A stretch of DNA of 64,000 nt from Clostridia bacterium (GTDB taxonomy: Bacteria; Bacillota; Clostridia; Christensenellales; CAG-138): NCBI GenBank assembly GCA_017428025.1, contig JAFRRO010000049.1, positions 82,152 to 146,151 of the forward strand, written 5' to 3'. The translations under genes and the position numbers were made by a program. Below are positions 1 through 9,763 of the stretch, piece after piece (the first letter of the stretch is position 1; every line of letters starts with the position of its first letter). The notes beneath the pieces are model-generated. The model worked only from the letters and a program-made list of their open reading frames with translations. It made no database searches and had not been told where the DNA came from.

Positions 1-18
1 CGATGCGAATACCGGGGT

Positions 19-285
19 TCAGTTGTTGTCGGCTGTGCGCTTCTTCGCCAACTGTGCCTTTTTGCGATCGGCTGCATTCTTATGAATGATGCCCTTGGAA
101 GCAGAACGATCCACGGTCTTGACAGCCGTCAGATATGCCTTCTCGGCAGCTTCCTGATCACCGGACTTCAGCGCTTCATCATAACGACGGACAGCGGTCT
201 TCAATTCAGACTTATCCATGCGATTTCTCAGGTTTTCGCCTTCGGAAGTCTTCGCACGCTTGATTGCGGACTTGATGTTTGCCAA
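19..285 (-). CDS. rpsT: 30S ribosomal protein S20
   Basis: S20 is a primary 16S rRNA-binding protein of the small ribosomal subunit. The 88-residue product has the usual S20 length, the MANIKSAIKR opening and a lysine/arginine-rich helical composition throughout, ending in a basic tail. The start is a TTG at 285: an AGGGGG Shine-Dalgarno at 300-295 lies about 9 nt upstream, and the nearby ATG at 290 is out of frame. The gene is monocistronic within the window and diverges from groESL. A consensus-like promoter lies at 339-367. A rare start codon on rpsT is known from other bacteria, where it can support autoregulation; that is only an analogy here. Confidence 0.97.
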   Translation of the reverse strand: MANIKSAIKRAKTSEGENLRNRMDKSELKTAVRRYDEALKSGDQEAAEKAYLTAVKTVDRSASKGIIHKNAADRKKAQLAKKRTADNN

Positions 286-338
286 AGCATTTCACCCCCT
301 GTAAGATTTGCCCGATCGGCGTTTACCGATACGAACGG

Positions 339-367
339 AGTATATTTTAGCATATAGATTCGGACAA
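339..367 (-). promoter_or_regulatory. sigma-A-type promoter of rpsT
   Basis: Read on the minus strand: TTGTCC (367-362), a 17-nt spacer, then TATACT (344-339). Predicted transcription start is near 332, giving a leader of about 47 nt before the TTG start of rpsT. The stretch from 368 to 544 between the divergent promoters shows no gene or clear regulatory element. Confidence 0.7.
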
Positions 368-544
368 TGCAAGCACTATTTATATGATTTTTCCTGTTTT
401 TTCGGAAATATTTCGAAGTTCCTTTCGTCCGGTGCTGAAAAACCGATACAAGCGCGTCAGAAAAGATTTAGCCGCATTCCGTCGTTTTAAGGGGAAGGCG
501 CGGAGCGGGGGGCAAGAGTTCACAACTTCGTTGCAATTCCTCGA

Positions 545-573
545 TTGACATTCCTGTACCGTGACACTATAAT
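545..573 (+). promoter_or_regulatory. consensus sigma-A promoter of groESL
   Basis: TTGACA (545-550), 17-nt spacer, TATAAT (568-573): a perfect match to the vegetative consensus. Predicted start is near 580, immediately before the CIRCE operator, so a repressor bound there would block initiation or clearance. Confidence 0.95.
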
Positions 574-584
574 AGGGACGATGG

Positions 585-611
585 TTAGCACTCGGGACGA
601 ATGAGTGCTAA
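585..611. promoter_or_regulatory. CIRCE operator (HrcA binding site)
   Basis: TTAGCACTC at 585-593, a 9-nt spacer, GAGTGCTAA at 603-611: a perfect CIRCE inverted repeat. In Bacillota this is bound by HrcA, whose activity depends on GroEL, giving heat-shock control of groESL. The hrcA gene is not in this window. The ATG at 601 lies inside the operator and is not the groES start. Confidence 0.98.
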
Positions 612-636
612 AAGAAAGTATCAGGAGGAAATGGAC

Positions 637-2557
<1,921 letters not shown>

Positions 2558-2574
2558 TCCGAATATGACTGCAG

Positions 2575-2604
2575 AGGGACTCCGAAAGGAGCCCCTTTCT
2601 TTTT
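2575..2604 (+). terminator. Rho-independent terminator after groEL
   Basis: AGGGACTCC and GGAGCCCCT form a 9-bp stem with one mismatch around a GAAA loop, followed by a T-rich run (TTTCTTTTT). It separates groESL from the next gene. Confidence 0.85.
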
Positions 2605-2621
2605 ACAGGGGACGTCAAACC

Positions 2622-2650
2622 TTGATTTTCCGCTTTGACTGCGATATAAT
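2622..2650 (+). promoter_or_regulatory. sigma-A-type promoter before the dockerin gene
   Basis: TTGATT (2622-2627), 17-nt spacer, TATAAT (2645-2650). Predicted start is near 2657, about 20 nt before the GTG start at 2678. Confidence 0.75.
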
Positions 2651-2677
2651 AAACCAAAATCGATTGGGACGAAAACC

Positions 2678-4558
2678 GTGAAAAAGACGATCCGTGTCAC
2701 AGTAATATTGCTTCTGTGCATTCTGCTGAGCATTCCGGCAGGATCGTTTTCGTTCGCGGATACCGTTCTGATCGGCGACGTCGACGGCGACGGCGAGCTG
2801 ACGCCGCAGGACGCGAACCTGATCACACGATACCTTGCGCATTTCCAGAACCTCGACGCTGCGCAGCGCAGCAGAGCGGACTTTGACGGCGACGGCGAAA
2901 TCACCTCATACGACGCGACGCTGATCCTCGGCGCCGTCGTCGTGCAGGAGGACCGTCCGAGTACGCAATGGAATCTATCGATGATCGTCACATCCGATCT
3001 GCGCGGCAATGCATGGGGCTCCAATACCGAGGAAGCGAACGGCTCTTGCTCGGCGCTCAACCTCGCCACGTTCCTCAAAGAAGAACGGCAGAAGGATCCG
3101 AATGTCGTACTGATCGACGCGGGCGGTTCGCTGTTCGGCAGCGCGATTGCCGACGAATACACCGAGTATACGAACAAACGCGTCGGTCCCATGACGCGCA
3201 TTTTCATGAATCTCGGTTACAACGCCGTCCTTCTAGGCACGGAGGCTGTCACGCGGCAGTCGCAAATGATCCGAAACGATATGGACGCCATGACGGCGGA
3301 GGGCATTGCCGTGCTCGGCTCGAATCTTTCGAAGGTCTATCCGCTGATCACCGATCCGGATCCGGCGCCGTGGAACGATATTCTGCCGTATCGCATCCTT
3401 GAAGTCCCGCAATCGGAAGACAAGAACCTGCGCGTCGGACTGATCGGCATTGTGGAATCCGGTCTTGCGGATCCGTATGATGAGGTGCAGATTTCGGACG
3501 CGCTTTCCTGCTACGAATCGTTCAAAGCCGAACTGAAAGGTAAATGCGATCTCACGATCCTGCTGTACTGCGGCAATGTGGAGAACGACGAATCGCACGG
3601 CGAGAACGACTCGATCCGCAGCTTTTTGAGGCAGATTACGGACGTCGATATGGTGCTCGTATCGCACAGCGAGGGAAGCGGCATACGTCTTGCTGCGGAC
3701 GGCAGAGGACATGAGGTTCCGGTCATCTCGCTGCCGGACGGCGCGGAAACCGCATTGAAGCTCTCGGTCGCACGCCGTACAAACGGAACGCTCGCATTTT
3801 TGACCGAATCCGTCGATATCCGGTCCTATCCGCCGGATGAAGAACTGAAAAAACAGATACGACCGTATGTCAACGCGATGTCGGAAATGATGGACGCGCA
3901 GGTCGGCACGCTCACCACGCGCATCGAGCCGTCTTCGCCCGAAACGCTCGGCATGACCGATATCATGGAGCTGCTGCACGAAATGCAGATCTGGGCAGCG
4001 AATCACTGGATTCAGAACAGCGACATCGATCTGCCGTCTACTTTGGTTTCGATCGCGTATCCGTATATGAAATGCAAGGGCTGGAACGCGGGACCGATCC
4101 GCTACCGCGATCTGTGCGCAATCAAAGCCGAGCTGCCGCGATATACGCTGATGATCGTGCGCGGCGCGGAACTTCGCGCGTGGTTGACCGATTACGCAAG
4201 CCGCATCATCGGAGAAACGCCGATCTATTCACTGCACGGGCTTTCGTATCTGCTAAATACCATGAATCCCGCCATGCCGCTCGGGTATCTCGAATACAGC
4301 TCCGGACTGTCGGTTGAGGACGACGACGTGTTTACGCTGATTCTCGCCGACGATCCGCAGTCGGAAAACCTTTTGAGACCGTATATCGACGAATCGTGGA
4401 TGCCGTTCGAGGATCGCGTGGTCGCGGAATTCGCCATGCCGTCGCCGGTTTCCACCGTGACGTCCGACGTCTACCGAAACATCGATCCGCTAGTCGCGTT
4501 CTTTGAGAGTGTCGGATCGTTCTCCCCAAAACACGAAACAGGATGGTTTGTCATATGA
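2678..4558 (+). CDS. secreted dockerin protein with decayed 5'-nucleotidase-like domains
   Basis: The 626-residue product has a signal peptide (residues 1-27, KK then a hydrophobic run, ending near SFADT). Next come two dockerin type I calcium loops (DVDGDGELTPQDANLI near 34 and DFDGDGEITSYDATLI near 69), and then a region laid out like UshA/5'-nucleotidase metallophosphoesterases with a C-terminal nucleotidase-type domain. The metal ligands are mostly lost: TSDLRGN in place of DLHG, LIDAGGSLFG in place of LIDAGD, LGTEAV in place of GNHE, and SHSEG in place of GHSH. It is probably not a phosphoesterase; it may bind a ligand or a cohesin partner. The start is GTG at 2678, just before KKTIRVTVILLL. 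It stands alone between terminators. The dockerin call is firm, the nucleotidase-fold call moderate. Confidence 0.8.
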   Translation: MKKTIRVTVILLLCILLSIPAGSFSFADTVLIGDVDGDGELTPQDANLITRYLAHFQNLDAAQRSRADFDGDGEITSYDATLILGAVVVQEDRPSTQWNLSMIVTSDLRGNAWGSNTEEANGSCSALNLATFLKEERQKDPNVVLIDAGGSLFGSAIADEYTEYTNKRVGPMTRIFMNLGYNAVLLGTEAVTRQSQMIRNDMDAMTAEGIAVLGSNLSKVYPLITDPDPAPWNDILPYRILEVPQSEDKNLRVGLIGIVESGLADPYDEVQISDALSCYESFKAELKGKCDLTILLYCGNVENDESHGENDSIRSFLRQITDVDMVLVSHSEGSGIRLAADGRGHEVPVISLPDGAETALKLSVARRTNGTLAFLTESVDIRSYPPDEELKKQIRPYVNAMSEMMDAQVGTLTTRIEPSSPETLGMTDIMELLHEMQIWAANHWIQNSDIDLPSTLVSIAYPYMKCKGWNAGPIRYRDLCAIKAELPRYTLMIVRGAELRAWLTDYASRIIGETPIYSLHGLSYLLNTMNPAMPLGYLEYSSGLSVEDDDVFTLILADDPQSENLLRPYIDESWMPFEDRVVAEFAMPSPVSTVTSDVYRNIDPLVAFFESVGSFSPKHETGWFVI

Positions 4559-4563
4559 TGAAA

Positions 4564-4592
4564 GCCGCACGAAGCAAACCGTGCGGTTTTTT
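4564..4592 (+). terminator. Rho-independent terminator after the dockerin gene
   Basis: CCGCACG (4565-4571) pairs with CGTGCGG (4580-4586), followed by TTTTTT. It isolates the dockerin gene from the yqfC operon. Confidence 0.88.
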
Positions 4593-4622
4593 GTATGGAA
4601 AGCCGGTCGTTTCGCATACGAT
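4593..4622 (+). promoter_or_regulatory. candidate sigma-E promoter of yqfC
   Basis: GTATGGA (4593-4599), 15-nt spacer, CATACGAT (4615-4622). The -10 matches 7 of 8 positions of the Bacillus sigma-E consensus CATACANT; the -35 is weak. The location fits, since yqfD is a mother-cell sporulation gene in Bacillus subtilis. A start near 4629 would fall at or just inside the first ATG (4628). Confidence 0.4.
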
Positions 4623-4627
4623 ATTTC

Positions 4628-4924
4628 ATGAAAAAGAAACATAAAATCATGCACAGAGTTCTGCGCGCACTCGAGCTGCCGCAGGACCTCGATCCGCACC
4701 TGATCGCGATCCGATGGATCGGCGGAGAGGATCTTTTGATCGAACAGCATCGCGGCATCCTGCGCTACGACAGCGAAACGGTTCGCTTTCTTTGCGAACA
4801 GGGCATTGTGGCGGTTTCCGGCAGCGGGCTTACGTTGGACCGGTTGACCGAAACGCGCGCGCTGATTCGCGGCGATATCCGATCGGTTTGCTTTGAGGAT
4901 AAAAGTTCATGTGGCATTTTTTGA
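4628..4924 (+). CDS. yqfC: sporulation protein YqfC
   Basis: A 98-residue protein of the YqfC/YabP-like family, small proteins needed for sporulation whose chemistry is unknown. The core LELPQDLDPHLIAIRWIGGEDLLIEQHRGILRYDSETVRF and the hydrophobic IVAVSGSGLTLDRLTETRALIRGDIRSV match the family pattern of a proline-aspartate motif, a central IENHRG-like strand and a C-terminal strand ending in GxIxSV. The start at ATG 4628 (MKKKHKIMHRV) is my choice; ATG 4652 is possible, and neither has a strong Shine-Dalgarno. It overlaps yqfD by 16 nt and heads the operon. Confidence 0.83.
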   Translation: MKKKHKIMHRVLRALELPQDLDPHLIAIRWIGGEDLLIEQHRGILRYDSETVRFLCEQGIVAVSGSGLTLDRLTETRALIRGDIRSVCFEDKSSCGIF

Positions 4925-6066
4925 AAGGGTATGTTATACTGCAGGCAGAGGGCATGTCGCTTGCCCGTCTGCTGCGCAGGATGTCTGAAAACGGCGTTCG
5001 CGTCCGCGGTCTCCGTGAGGGGCGCGCAGGCAGTATCCGCTTTGAAACGGACGTCAAAGGCTTTTTTCGCCTGCATGCGCTGAAACACGGACTGCCGGTT
5101 CGCATCCGCATCCTCGAACGGCACGGTTTTCCGTTTCTTCTTCAGCGGATTCGAAAACGTCCGGTCCTGTGGATCGGCACAGCTGCCGTACTGATCGGGC
5201 TGTTCCTGTTTTCGCAGCGCATCTGGCTGATCCGGTTCGAAGGGATCGAGACGATCGACCGCGCGGAGCTTTCGGATCTATTGAAGGAACACGGAATCCG
5301 GATCGGCGCGCGTCCGAAAGGACCGGTGCTGATCACGGCGGCAAACGATCTTTCGGTGCGGATACACGACGCGGCATGGATCGGGCTCGACAGGGAAGGC
5401 ATCACGCTCAAGGTCAGCGTGGTGGAAGCGCTGCCGGAGTCAGAGAAACACGCGCAGACCGTTCCGAGCGACATCGTTGCGGACCGCGACGGCATCATCA
5501 CGAATGTCCTGGTCACACGCGGACAGGCACGCGTCAAGATCGGCGATACGGTACACAAAGGAGACGTTTTGATCTCCGGAACCGTGATCCGCAAGGACGC
5601 ATCCTATCAGACATGGGCGAACGGCACCGTTTGCGCTGCGGTGCGTTACGAAGCAGAATGCGAGCTGTGCAATACGATCACGGAAGCGGTTTTGACGGAA
5701 CGAACGGGCTGTATCCGCGCGCTTCGGATCGGAGACTTGACGATCCTGAGATCGCAGCCGGAGTTTGAACGGTACCGGATCACGCGGACGGAAACGATTC
5801 CGGTCGGATACGGACTTCCGACCTACTGCGATCGGATTTTGACGCAGGAAGTCGTGATCCGCGAGCGAACGGTTTCGGACGAGGAAGCGGAGCAGATCGC
5901 GCTTGCAAACGCAAGGGAAGCGGCATTGGACATGGTTCCGAAAGATGCCGTGATCCTGAATCAGTACGGAACGATTCATATGACGAACGGAACAAAGACA
6001 GCCGTCGTGATTGTCACGGCGGAAGAAAACATCGGAAGAACGGAGGAATACCCGAATGACGGATGA
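4909..6066 (+). CDS. yqfD: sporulation protein YqfD
   Basis: A 385-residue membrane-anchored sporulation protein of the YqfD family (known as SpoIV-stage YqfD), expressed in the mother cell in Bacillus. The protein opens MWHFLKGYVILQAEG, a typical start, has one transmembrane segment near residues 84-101 (VLWIGTAAVLIGLFLFSQRIW), then the extracytoplasmic IRFEGIETIDRAELSDLLKEHGIRIGARP region and the central DGIITNVLVTRGQARVKIGDTVHKGDVLISG segment that resembles a lipoyl/barrel-sandwich fold. It overlaps yqfC upstream and phoH downstream (11 nt), so translation is probably coupled. Confidence 0.92.
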   Translation: MWHFLKGYVILQAEGMSLARLLRRMSENGVRVRGLREGRAGSIRFETDVKGFFRLHALKHGLPVRIRILERHGFPFLLQRIRKRPVLWIGTAAVLIGLFLFSQRIWLIRFEGIETIDRAELSDLLKEHGIRIGARPKGPVLITAANDLSVRIHDAAWIGLDREGITLKVSVVEALPESEKHAQTVPSDIVADRDGIITNVLVTRGQARVKIGDTVHKGDVLISGTVIRKDASYQTWANGTVCAAVRYEAECELCNTITEAVLTERTGCIRALRIGDLTILRSQPEFERYRITRTETIPVGYGLPTYCDRILTQEVVIRERTVSDEEAEQIALANAREAALDMVPKDAVILNQYGTIHMTNGTKTAVVIVTAEENIGRTEEYPNDG

Positions 6067-7051
6067 GCAAGGAAAAGCGATCGGACGCATCGAACTCGAG
6101 TCGATGGAGGACTCCATCGGTTTATTCGGCGTCTTTGATGAAAACCTTGCCGTTTTTGAAGAGGAAACCGGCGTACGGCTTCGCATTCACAACGACGGAA
6201 TTGCGATCGAGGGCGACGAAGAACAGGTCGCGCTGTGCAAAACCGTTCTGGAAAAGCTGCTGGACATGCAGCGCAAGGGCGAGCCGATCAACAGGGGCAG
6301 AATTCGCTATGCGATCGATCTTGCCAAGGAAGGCAATGCCGAGCTGATTTCGCAGATTATGGGCGACGTCGTTGCGCTGACGAACCGCGGCAAACAGGTC
6401 AAGTGCAAAACGCTCGGTCAGAAACGCTATGTGCAGGCGCTGAAATCGCACGAACTCGTGTTCGGCGTCGGTCCCGCCGGTACCGGCAAGACGTATCTTG
6501 CGGTAGCGATGGCGGTCGTCGCGTTCAAGAATAAGGAGGTCGAGCGCATCATCCTAACGCGCCCCGCCGTGGAAGCGGGCGAGAAGCTCGGCTTTTTGCC
6601 GGGCGATCTGCAGAACAAGGTCGATCCGTATCTGAGACCGCTCTACGACGCGCTGCAGGAGTTTTTCGGCCTCGAGACATACAAACAGCTGATGGAACGC
6701 GGCGCCATCGAAGTAGCGCCGCTGGCATACATGCGCGGCCGTACGCTGAACAATGCTTTCATTATTCTTGACGAAGCGCAGAACTGCTCGATCGAGCAAA
6801 TGAAAATGTTCCTGACGCGTTTCGGCGAGGGAAGCCGCATCGTCGTCACCGGCGACGTGACGCAGATCGATCTGCCGAAGGAGAAGAAGAGCGGTCTCGT
6901 GCACGCCATTCACGTGCTCGACGGCGTGGAAGGCATCTCCGTGATCAAGCTGACGCATAAGGACGTCGTGCGGCATGAACTGGTGCAGCGCATCATTCAG
7001 GCATACGAACGGCACGAAAACGCGCATGCAAAGGAGCGCCGCGATGATTGA
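6056..7051 (+). CDS. phoH: PhoH-like ATPase
   Basis: A 331-residue PhoH/YbeZ-type P-loop ATPase, thought to act with YbeY in RNA metabolism and ribosome quality control. The N-terminal KH-like part (FGVFDENLAVFEEETGVRLRIHNDGIAIEG) precedes the ATPase core with Walker A GPAGTGKT near residue 139, IILTRPAVEAGEKLGFLPGD, the Walker B FIILDEAQNCS, and VVTGDVTQIDLP. I moved the start to ATG 6056: GGAGG lies 9 nt upstream and the longer frame would add yqfD-shadow residues. Its stop overlaps the ybeY start, giving the classic phoH-ybeY pair. Confidence 0.96.
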   Translation: MTDEQGKAIGRIELESMEDSIGLFGVFDENLAVFEEETGVRLRIHNDGIAIEGDEEQVALCKTVLEKLLDMQRKGEPINRGRIRYAIDLAKEGNAELISQIMGDVVALTNRGKQVKCKTLGQKRYVQALKSHELVFGVGPAGTGKTYLAVAMAVVAFKNKEVERIILTRPAVEAGEKLGFLPGDLQNKVDPYLRPLYDALQEFFGLETYKQLMERGAIEVAPLAYMRGRTLNNAFIILDEAQNCSIEQMKMFLTRFGEGSRIVVTGDVTQIDLPKEKKSGLVHAIHVLDGVEGISVIKLTHKDVVRHELVQRIIQAYERHENAHAKERRDD

Positions 7052-7481
7052 CGTAATCTCGGAGACGATCCCGATCGACGAGCGCGAGCGGACAGGCATC
7101 GAACGCGCAGCGCAGGCGGCGCTGGATTTTGAAGGGCGGGAAGGCGATCTGACAATTTTGATCGACACGCCGGAACGCATTCAAACGCTCAATCGCGACT
7201 TTCGCAACGTCGACCGCGTAACCGATGTTCTGACGTTTCCGGCGTGGGAGGGCGAGATCTCGCTTTCCGCAGACGGATACCTCGGCGATATCATGATCTG
7301 TTATGCGCGTGCAAAGGAGCAGGCGGAGGAATACGGACATTCTCTGGAACGCGAGCTTTCGTTCCTTGCGGTGCACGGCGTGCTGCACCTTCTGGGATAC
7401 GACCACATGACGGAACCGGACGAGCGCGCAATGCGCAAAAGACAAACCGCAATCTTAGACAGCATAGGGGTGACAAGATGA
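7044..7481 (+). CDS. ybeY: endoribonuclease YbeY (rRNA maturation factor)
   Basis: A zinc-dependent endoribonuclease involved in 16S rRNA 3' maturation and ribosome quality control. The 145-residue product has the diagnostic HGVLHLLGYDH zinc motif (HxxxHxxxxxH) near residue 112, preceded by VTDVLTFPAWE and GDIMICYARAKEQAEEYGHSLERE-type family sequence. The start ATG 7044 has AAGGAGC upstream and overlaps the end of phoH by 8 nt. The stop overlaps the cdd start (ATGA). A dgkA gene usually sits between ybeY and cdd in related genomes and is absent here. Confidence 0.96.
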   Translation: MIDVISETIPIDERERTGIERAAQAALDFEGREGDLTILIDTPERIQTLNRDFRNVDRVTDVLTFPAWEGEISLSADGYLGDIMICYARAKEQAEEYGHSLERELSFLAVHGVLHLLGYDHMTEPDERAMRKRQTAILDSIGVTR

Positions 7482-7888
7482 TCGGACAGGAAATGCAATC
7501 GGAACTTCTGCGGCTTGCGACGGAAGCGCGCGGCCGCTCCTATTCGCCGTACTCCAATTACGCCGTCGGAGCGGCGCTGCTGACAAAGGACGGCAGAGTT
7601 TATCAGGGCTGCAATATCGAAAACGCCTCGTTTACGCCGACGATCTGCGCGGAACGAACGGCATTCTTCAAAGCGGTTTTCGACGGCGTGCGCGAGTTTT
7701 CCGCAATCGCGATCATCGGATCGGGCGATCTGCCCGCATTCCCGTGCGGCGTTTGCCGTCAGGTGATGTCCGAATTCTGCGACGACGAATTTGTTATCAT
7801 TACGTCCAACCGCGACGGCAGCGAAGTCGTCACGGAAACGCTCGATCAGATGATGCCACATCGCTTCGGACCGAAGGACCTGCTATGA
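7478..7888 (+). CDS. cdd: cytidine deaminase
   Basis: Deaminates cytidine and deoxycytidine to the uridine forms in pyrimidine salvage. The 136-residue length is typical of the small homotetrameric class. Zinc and catalytic motifs are visible: CAERTAFFKAV (the HAE/CAE motif near residue 52, with catalytic Glu) and PCGVCRQVM near residue 87. YSPYSNYAVGAALLTKDG is the usual N-terminal signature. The gene is joined by 4-nt overlaps to ybeY upstream and era downstream, consistent with coupled translation in the long operon. Confidence 0.96.
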   Translation: MIGQEMQSELLRLATEARGRSYSPYSNYAVGAALLTKDGRVYQGCNIENASFTPTICAERTAFFKAVFDGVREFSAIAIIGSGDLPAFPCGVCRQVMSEFCDDEFVIITSNRDGSEVVTETLDQMMPHRFGPKDLL

Positions 7889-8784
7889 ATCGCGAAGGCT
7901 ACAAAAGCGGTTTTTTCAGCATCGTCGGGTGTCCGAACGTCGGAAAATCCACGCTGATCAACCGCCTTGTCGGACAGAAGATCGCAATCGTGACCGACCG
8001 TGCGCAGACGACGCGCAACCGCATCACGGGCGTATTGACGCGGAAAGACTATCAGATGATCTTTCTCGACACGCCCGGCATGACCAAGCCGAGAAGCAAG
8101 CTCGGCGAGTACATGCAGAAGGTCGCCGAGGACGCCTCGCAGGATACCGAAGCGATCCTGTTTGTCGTCGATGCACTCAACAGCGTGCGGGATCGCGACG
8201 CGGACGTTATGCGCATTCTGAAGAACGAGCGTTCGCCCGTGATCGTTCTGATCAACAAATGCGACGCGGCAAGCGCGGCGCAGATGGCGGACGCGCGCGA
8301 GAAGATTGCGCAGGCAGGATTCGACACGGTCCTTGCGATCTCCGCAAAGAACGGCGACAACATCGACGAACTGGAAGAACTGCTCAAAGGGTATCTCACC
8401 GAAGGTCCGCAGTATTTCCCCGAGGATATGGTCACCGATCAGCCGGAGCGTGTGATCTGCGCGGAAATGATCCGCGAAAAAACGCTGCAGCTTCTGAGGG
8501 ACGAGATTCCGCACGGCATCGGTGTCGGCATCGACAGGATGGAACTGCGTCCGGAAGGCGATCTCATGGACGTGTGGGCAACCGTCTACTGCGAGCGGGA
8601 GAGCCATAAGGGCATCATCATCGGAAAGGGCGGCAAGATGCTCAAGCGCATCGGTACGGAAGCGCGAAAGGACATCGAATGGCTGCTCGGCGTCCGCGTC
8701 AATCTGCAGATCTGGATCAAGGTCAAGGAGGACTGGCGCAACCGCCAGCAGATGCTGAACGAGCTCGGCTATCGAGACGATTGA
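7885..8784 (+). CDS. era: GTPase Era
   Basis: Era is an essential GTPase that binds the 3' end of 16S rRNA during 30S assembly. The 299-residue protein shows G1 GCPNVGKST near residue 13, the TT switch region (RAQTTRNRITG), G3 DTPG, G4 NKCD, G5 SAKNG, and a C-terminal KH domain with the KGIIIGKGGKMLKRIGTEAR signature near residue 235. The start is ATG 7885, overlapping the cdd stop. Its neighbours ybeY, recO and yqzL are the conserved partners of era in Bacillota. Confidence 0.98.
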   Translation: MNREGYKSGFFSIVGCPNVGKSTLINRLVGQKIAIVTDRAQTTRNRITGVLTRKDYQMIFLDTPGMTKPRSKLGEYMQKVAEDASQDTEAILFVVDALNSVRDRDADVMRILKNERSPVIVLINKCDAASAAQMADAREKIAQAGFDTVLAISAKNGDNIDELEELLKGYLTEGPQYFPEDMVTDQPERVICAEMIREKTLQLLRDEIPHGIGVGIDRMELRPEGDLMDVWATVYCERESHKGIIIGKGGKMLKRIGTEARKDIEWLLGVRVNLQIWIKVKEDWRNRQQMLNELGYRDD

Positions 8785-8830
8785 TCGAGTCACTGCGTGT
8801 TTTTCATGCAAATCTGCACATGCTAACGAC

Positions 8831-8953
8831 ATGAAAAACGATGCGCAGAACAAATGGAAACGGTTTACGGAATCCGGCAGGGTAGAGGATTATCTTGCCT
8901 ATAGAAGAGCGAAACAAACAGAATGCCCACCGAATGCATCCGGGCGATCGTAA
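8831..8953 (+). CDS. yqzL: YqzL-like small protein
   Basis: A 40-codon frame begins at ATG 8831 and ends at TAA 8951-8953, between era and recO, which is exactly where yqzL lies in Bacillus and many clostridia. The product reads MKNDAQNKWKRFTESGRV followed by EDYLAYRRAK, matching the YqzL pattern (W..F...G.V..YL.YK). The tail overlaps the recO start by 31 nt in another frame, which suggests coupled translation. Function is unknown in any organism. The Shine-Dalgarno is weak. The call rests on motif plus position. Confidence 0.75.
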   Translation: MKNDAQNKWKRFTESGRVEDYLAYRRAKQTECPPNASGRS

Positions 8954-9663
8954 CGGGTTATGCCGACTATCGCGACAACGACAGAATGCTGACGCTGTTC
9001 TCTGCGGAGCGCGGACGGATCGACTGCAAGGCACGCAACTGCCGCAAGCCGACCGCGCCGCTGCTTGCCTGCGCGCAGCCGTTTGTGTTCGGCGAATTCG
9101 AACTGTTCACGCAGAACGACCGCAGCACGGTCAACGGCTGCGAGATTCAGGAAACCTTTTATCCGCTTCGCGAGGACGTCGACCGTTTCATGGCGGCGTC
9201 CGCGGCGACGCAGCTTGCAAACGCGGTGATCGAACACGAATCCGCCGACCGGGAGCTGTTTTCGCTGCTGTATCATATTCTGTCCTATCTGGCATACACG
9301 GACGACGAACCGAAGGACCTGTTGATTGCATACATGATGCATTTTGTCGATCACGCGGGATACCGTCCGTCGCTGACGCGGTGCGCAATCTGCCGCCGCG
9401 ACGTAAGACAGGATCCGGTTCTGTACTATTCCGCGGAAGCAGGCGGCGTCGTTTGCGGCGCATGTCCGCACGGCGGAAAGCAGGTGTCGAAGCTTGCGCT
9501 GGAGGCGATGCGGCGAATCCTGCTGCTCTCGCATGAGGAGCTTGTGCGCGTCGTTCTGAAGGACGAATTGCGGCGCGAGCTTTCGGTGATTCTCAGAAAT
9601 ACCTGTGCGAAAATGCTCGGCGAAAACGACAAAGCAATCGCGCTTCTCGATCAGTTGCTTTAG
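8923..9663 (+). CDS. recO: DNA repair protein RecO
   Basis: RecO works with RecR (and RecF) to load RecA on single-stranded DNA during gap repair. The 246-residue product begins with the N-terminal OB-fold typical of RecO (ECIRAIVTGYADYRDNDRMLTLFSAERGRID), then a helical domain with a Cys4 zinc site (CAICRRD near residue 156 and CGACPHGG near residue 179). The C-terminal RELSVILRNTCAKMLG is family-like. It starts inside yqzL and is the last gene of the operon, followed by a hairpin terminator. Confidence 0.94.
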   Translation: MPTECIRAIVTGYADYRDNDRMLTLFSAERGRIDCKARNCRKPTAPLLACAQPFVFGEFELFTQNDRSTVNGCEIQETFYPLREDVDRFMAASAATQLANAVIEHESADRELFSLLYHILSYLAYTDDEPKDLLIAYMMHFVDHAGYRPSLTRCAICRRDVRQDPVLYYSAEAGGVVCGACPHGGKQVSKLALEAMRRILLLSHEELVRVVLKDELRRELSVILRNTCAKMLGENDKAIALLDQLL

Positions 9664-9686
9664 GAACCGACAGTTTTTTTACGGTT

Positions 9687-9714
9687 GATGCAAGATTTTT
9701 CTTGCATCCTTTTT
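9687..9714 (+). terminator. Rho-independent terminator after recO
   Basis: GATGCAAGA (9687-9695) pairs with TCTTGCATC (9700-9708) around a T-rich loop, followed by CTTTTT. The right arm of the hairpin also contains the -35 box of the ppdK promoter. Confidence 0.85.
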
Positions 9715-9730
9715 AATTGCACGGTATAAT
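9702..9730 (+). promoter_or_regulatory. sigma-A-type promoter of ppdK
   Basis: TTGCAT (9702-9707), 17-nt spacer, TATAAT (9725-9730). It overlaps the recO terminator stem. Predicted start near 9737, with GGAGG at 9751-9755 before the GTG start at 9764. Confidence 0.8.
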
Positions 9731-9763
9731 AAATTGTTAAAAAACAGTTAGGAGGAATCAACT

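Noticed and set aside
601..636. Earlier groES start at ATG 601 or 631.
   Set aside because: ATG 601 lies inside the CIRCE operator and ATG 631 is 2 nt from the Shine-Dalgarno; ATG 637 has proper spacing and the normal N-terminus.
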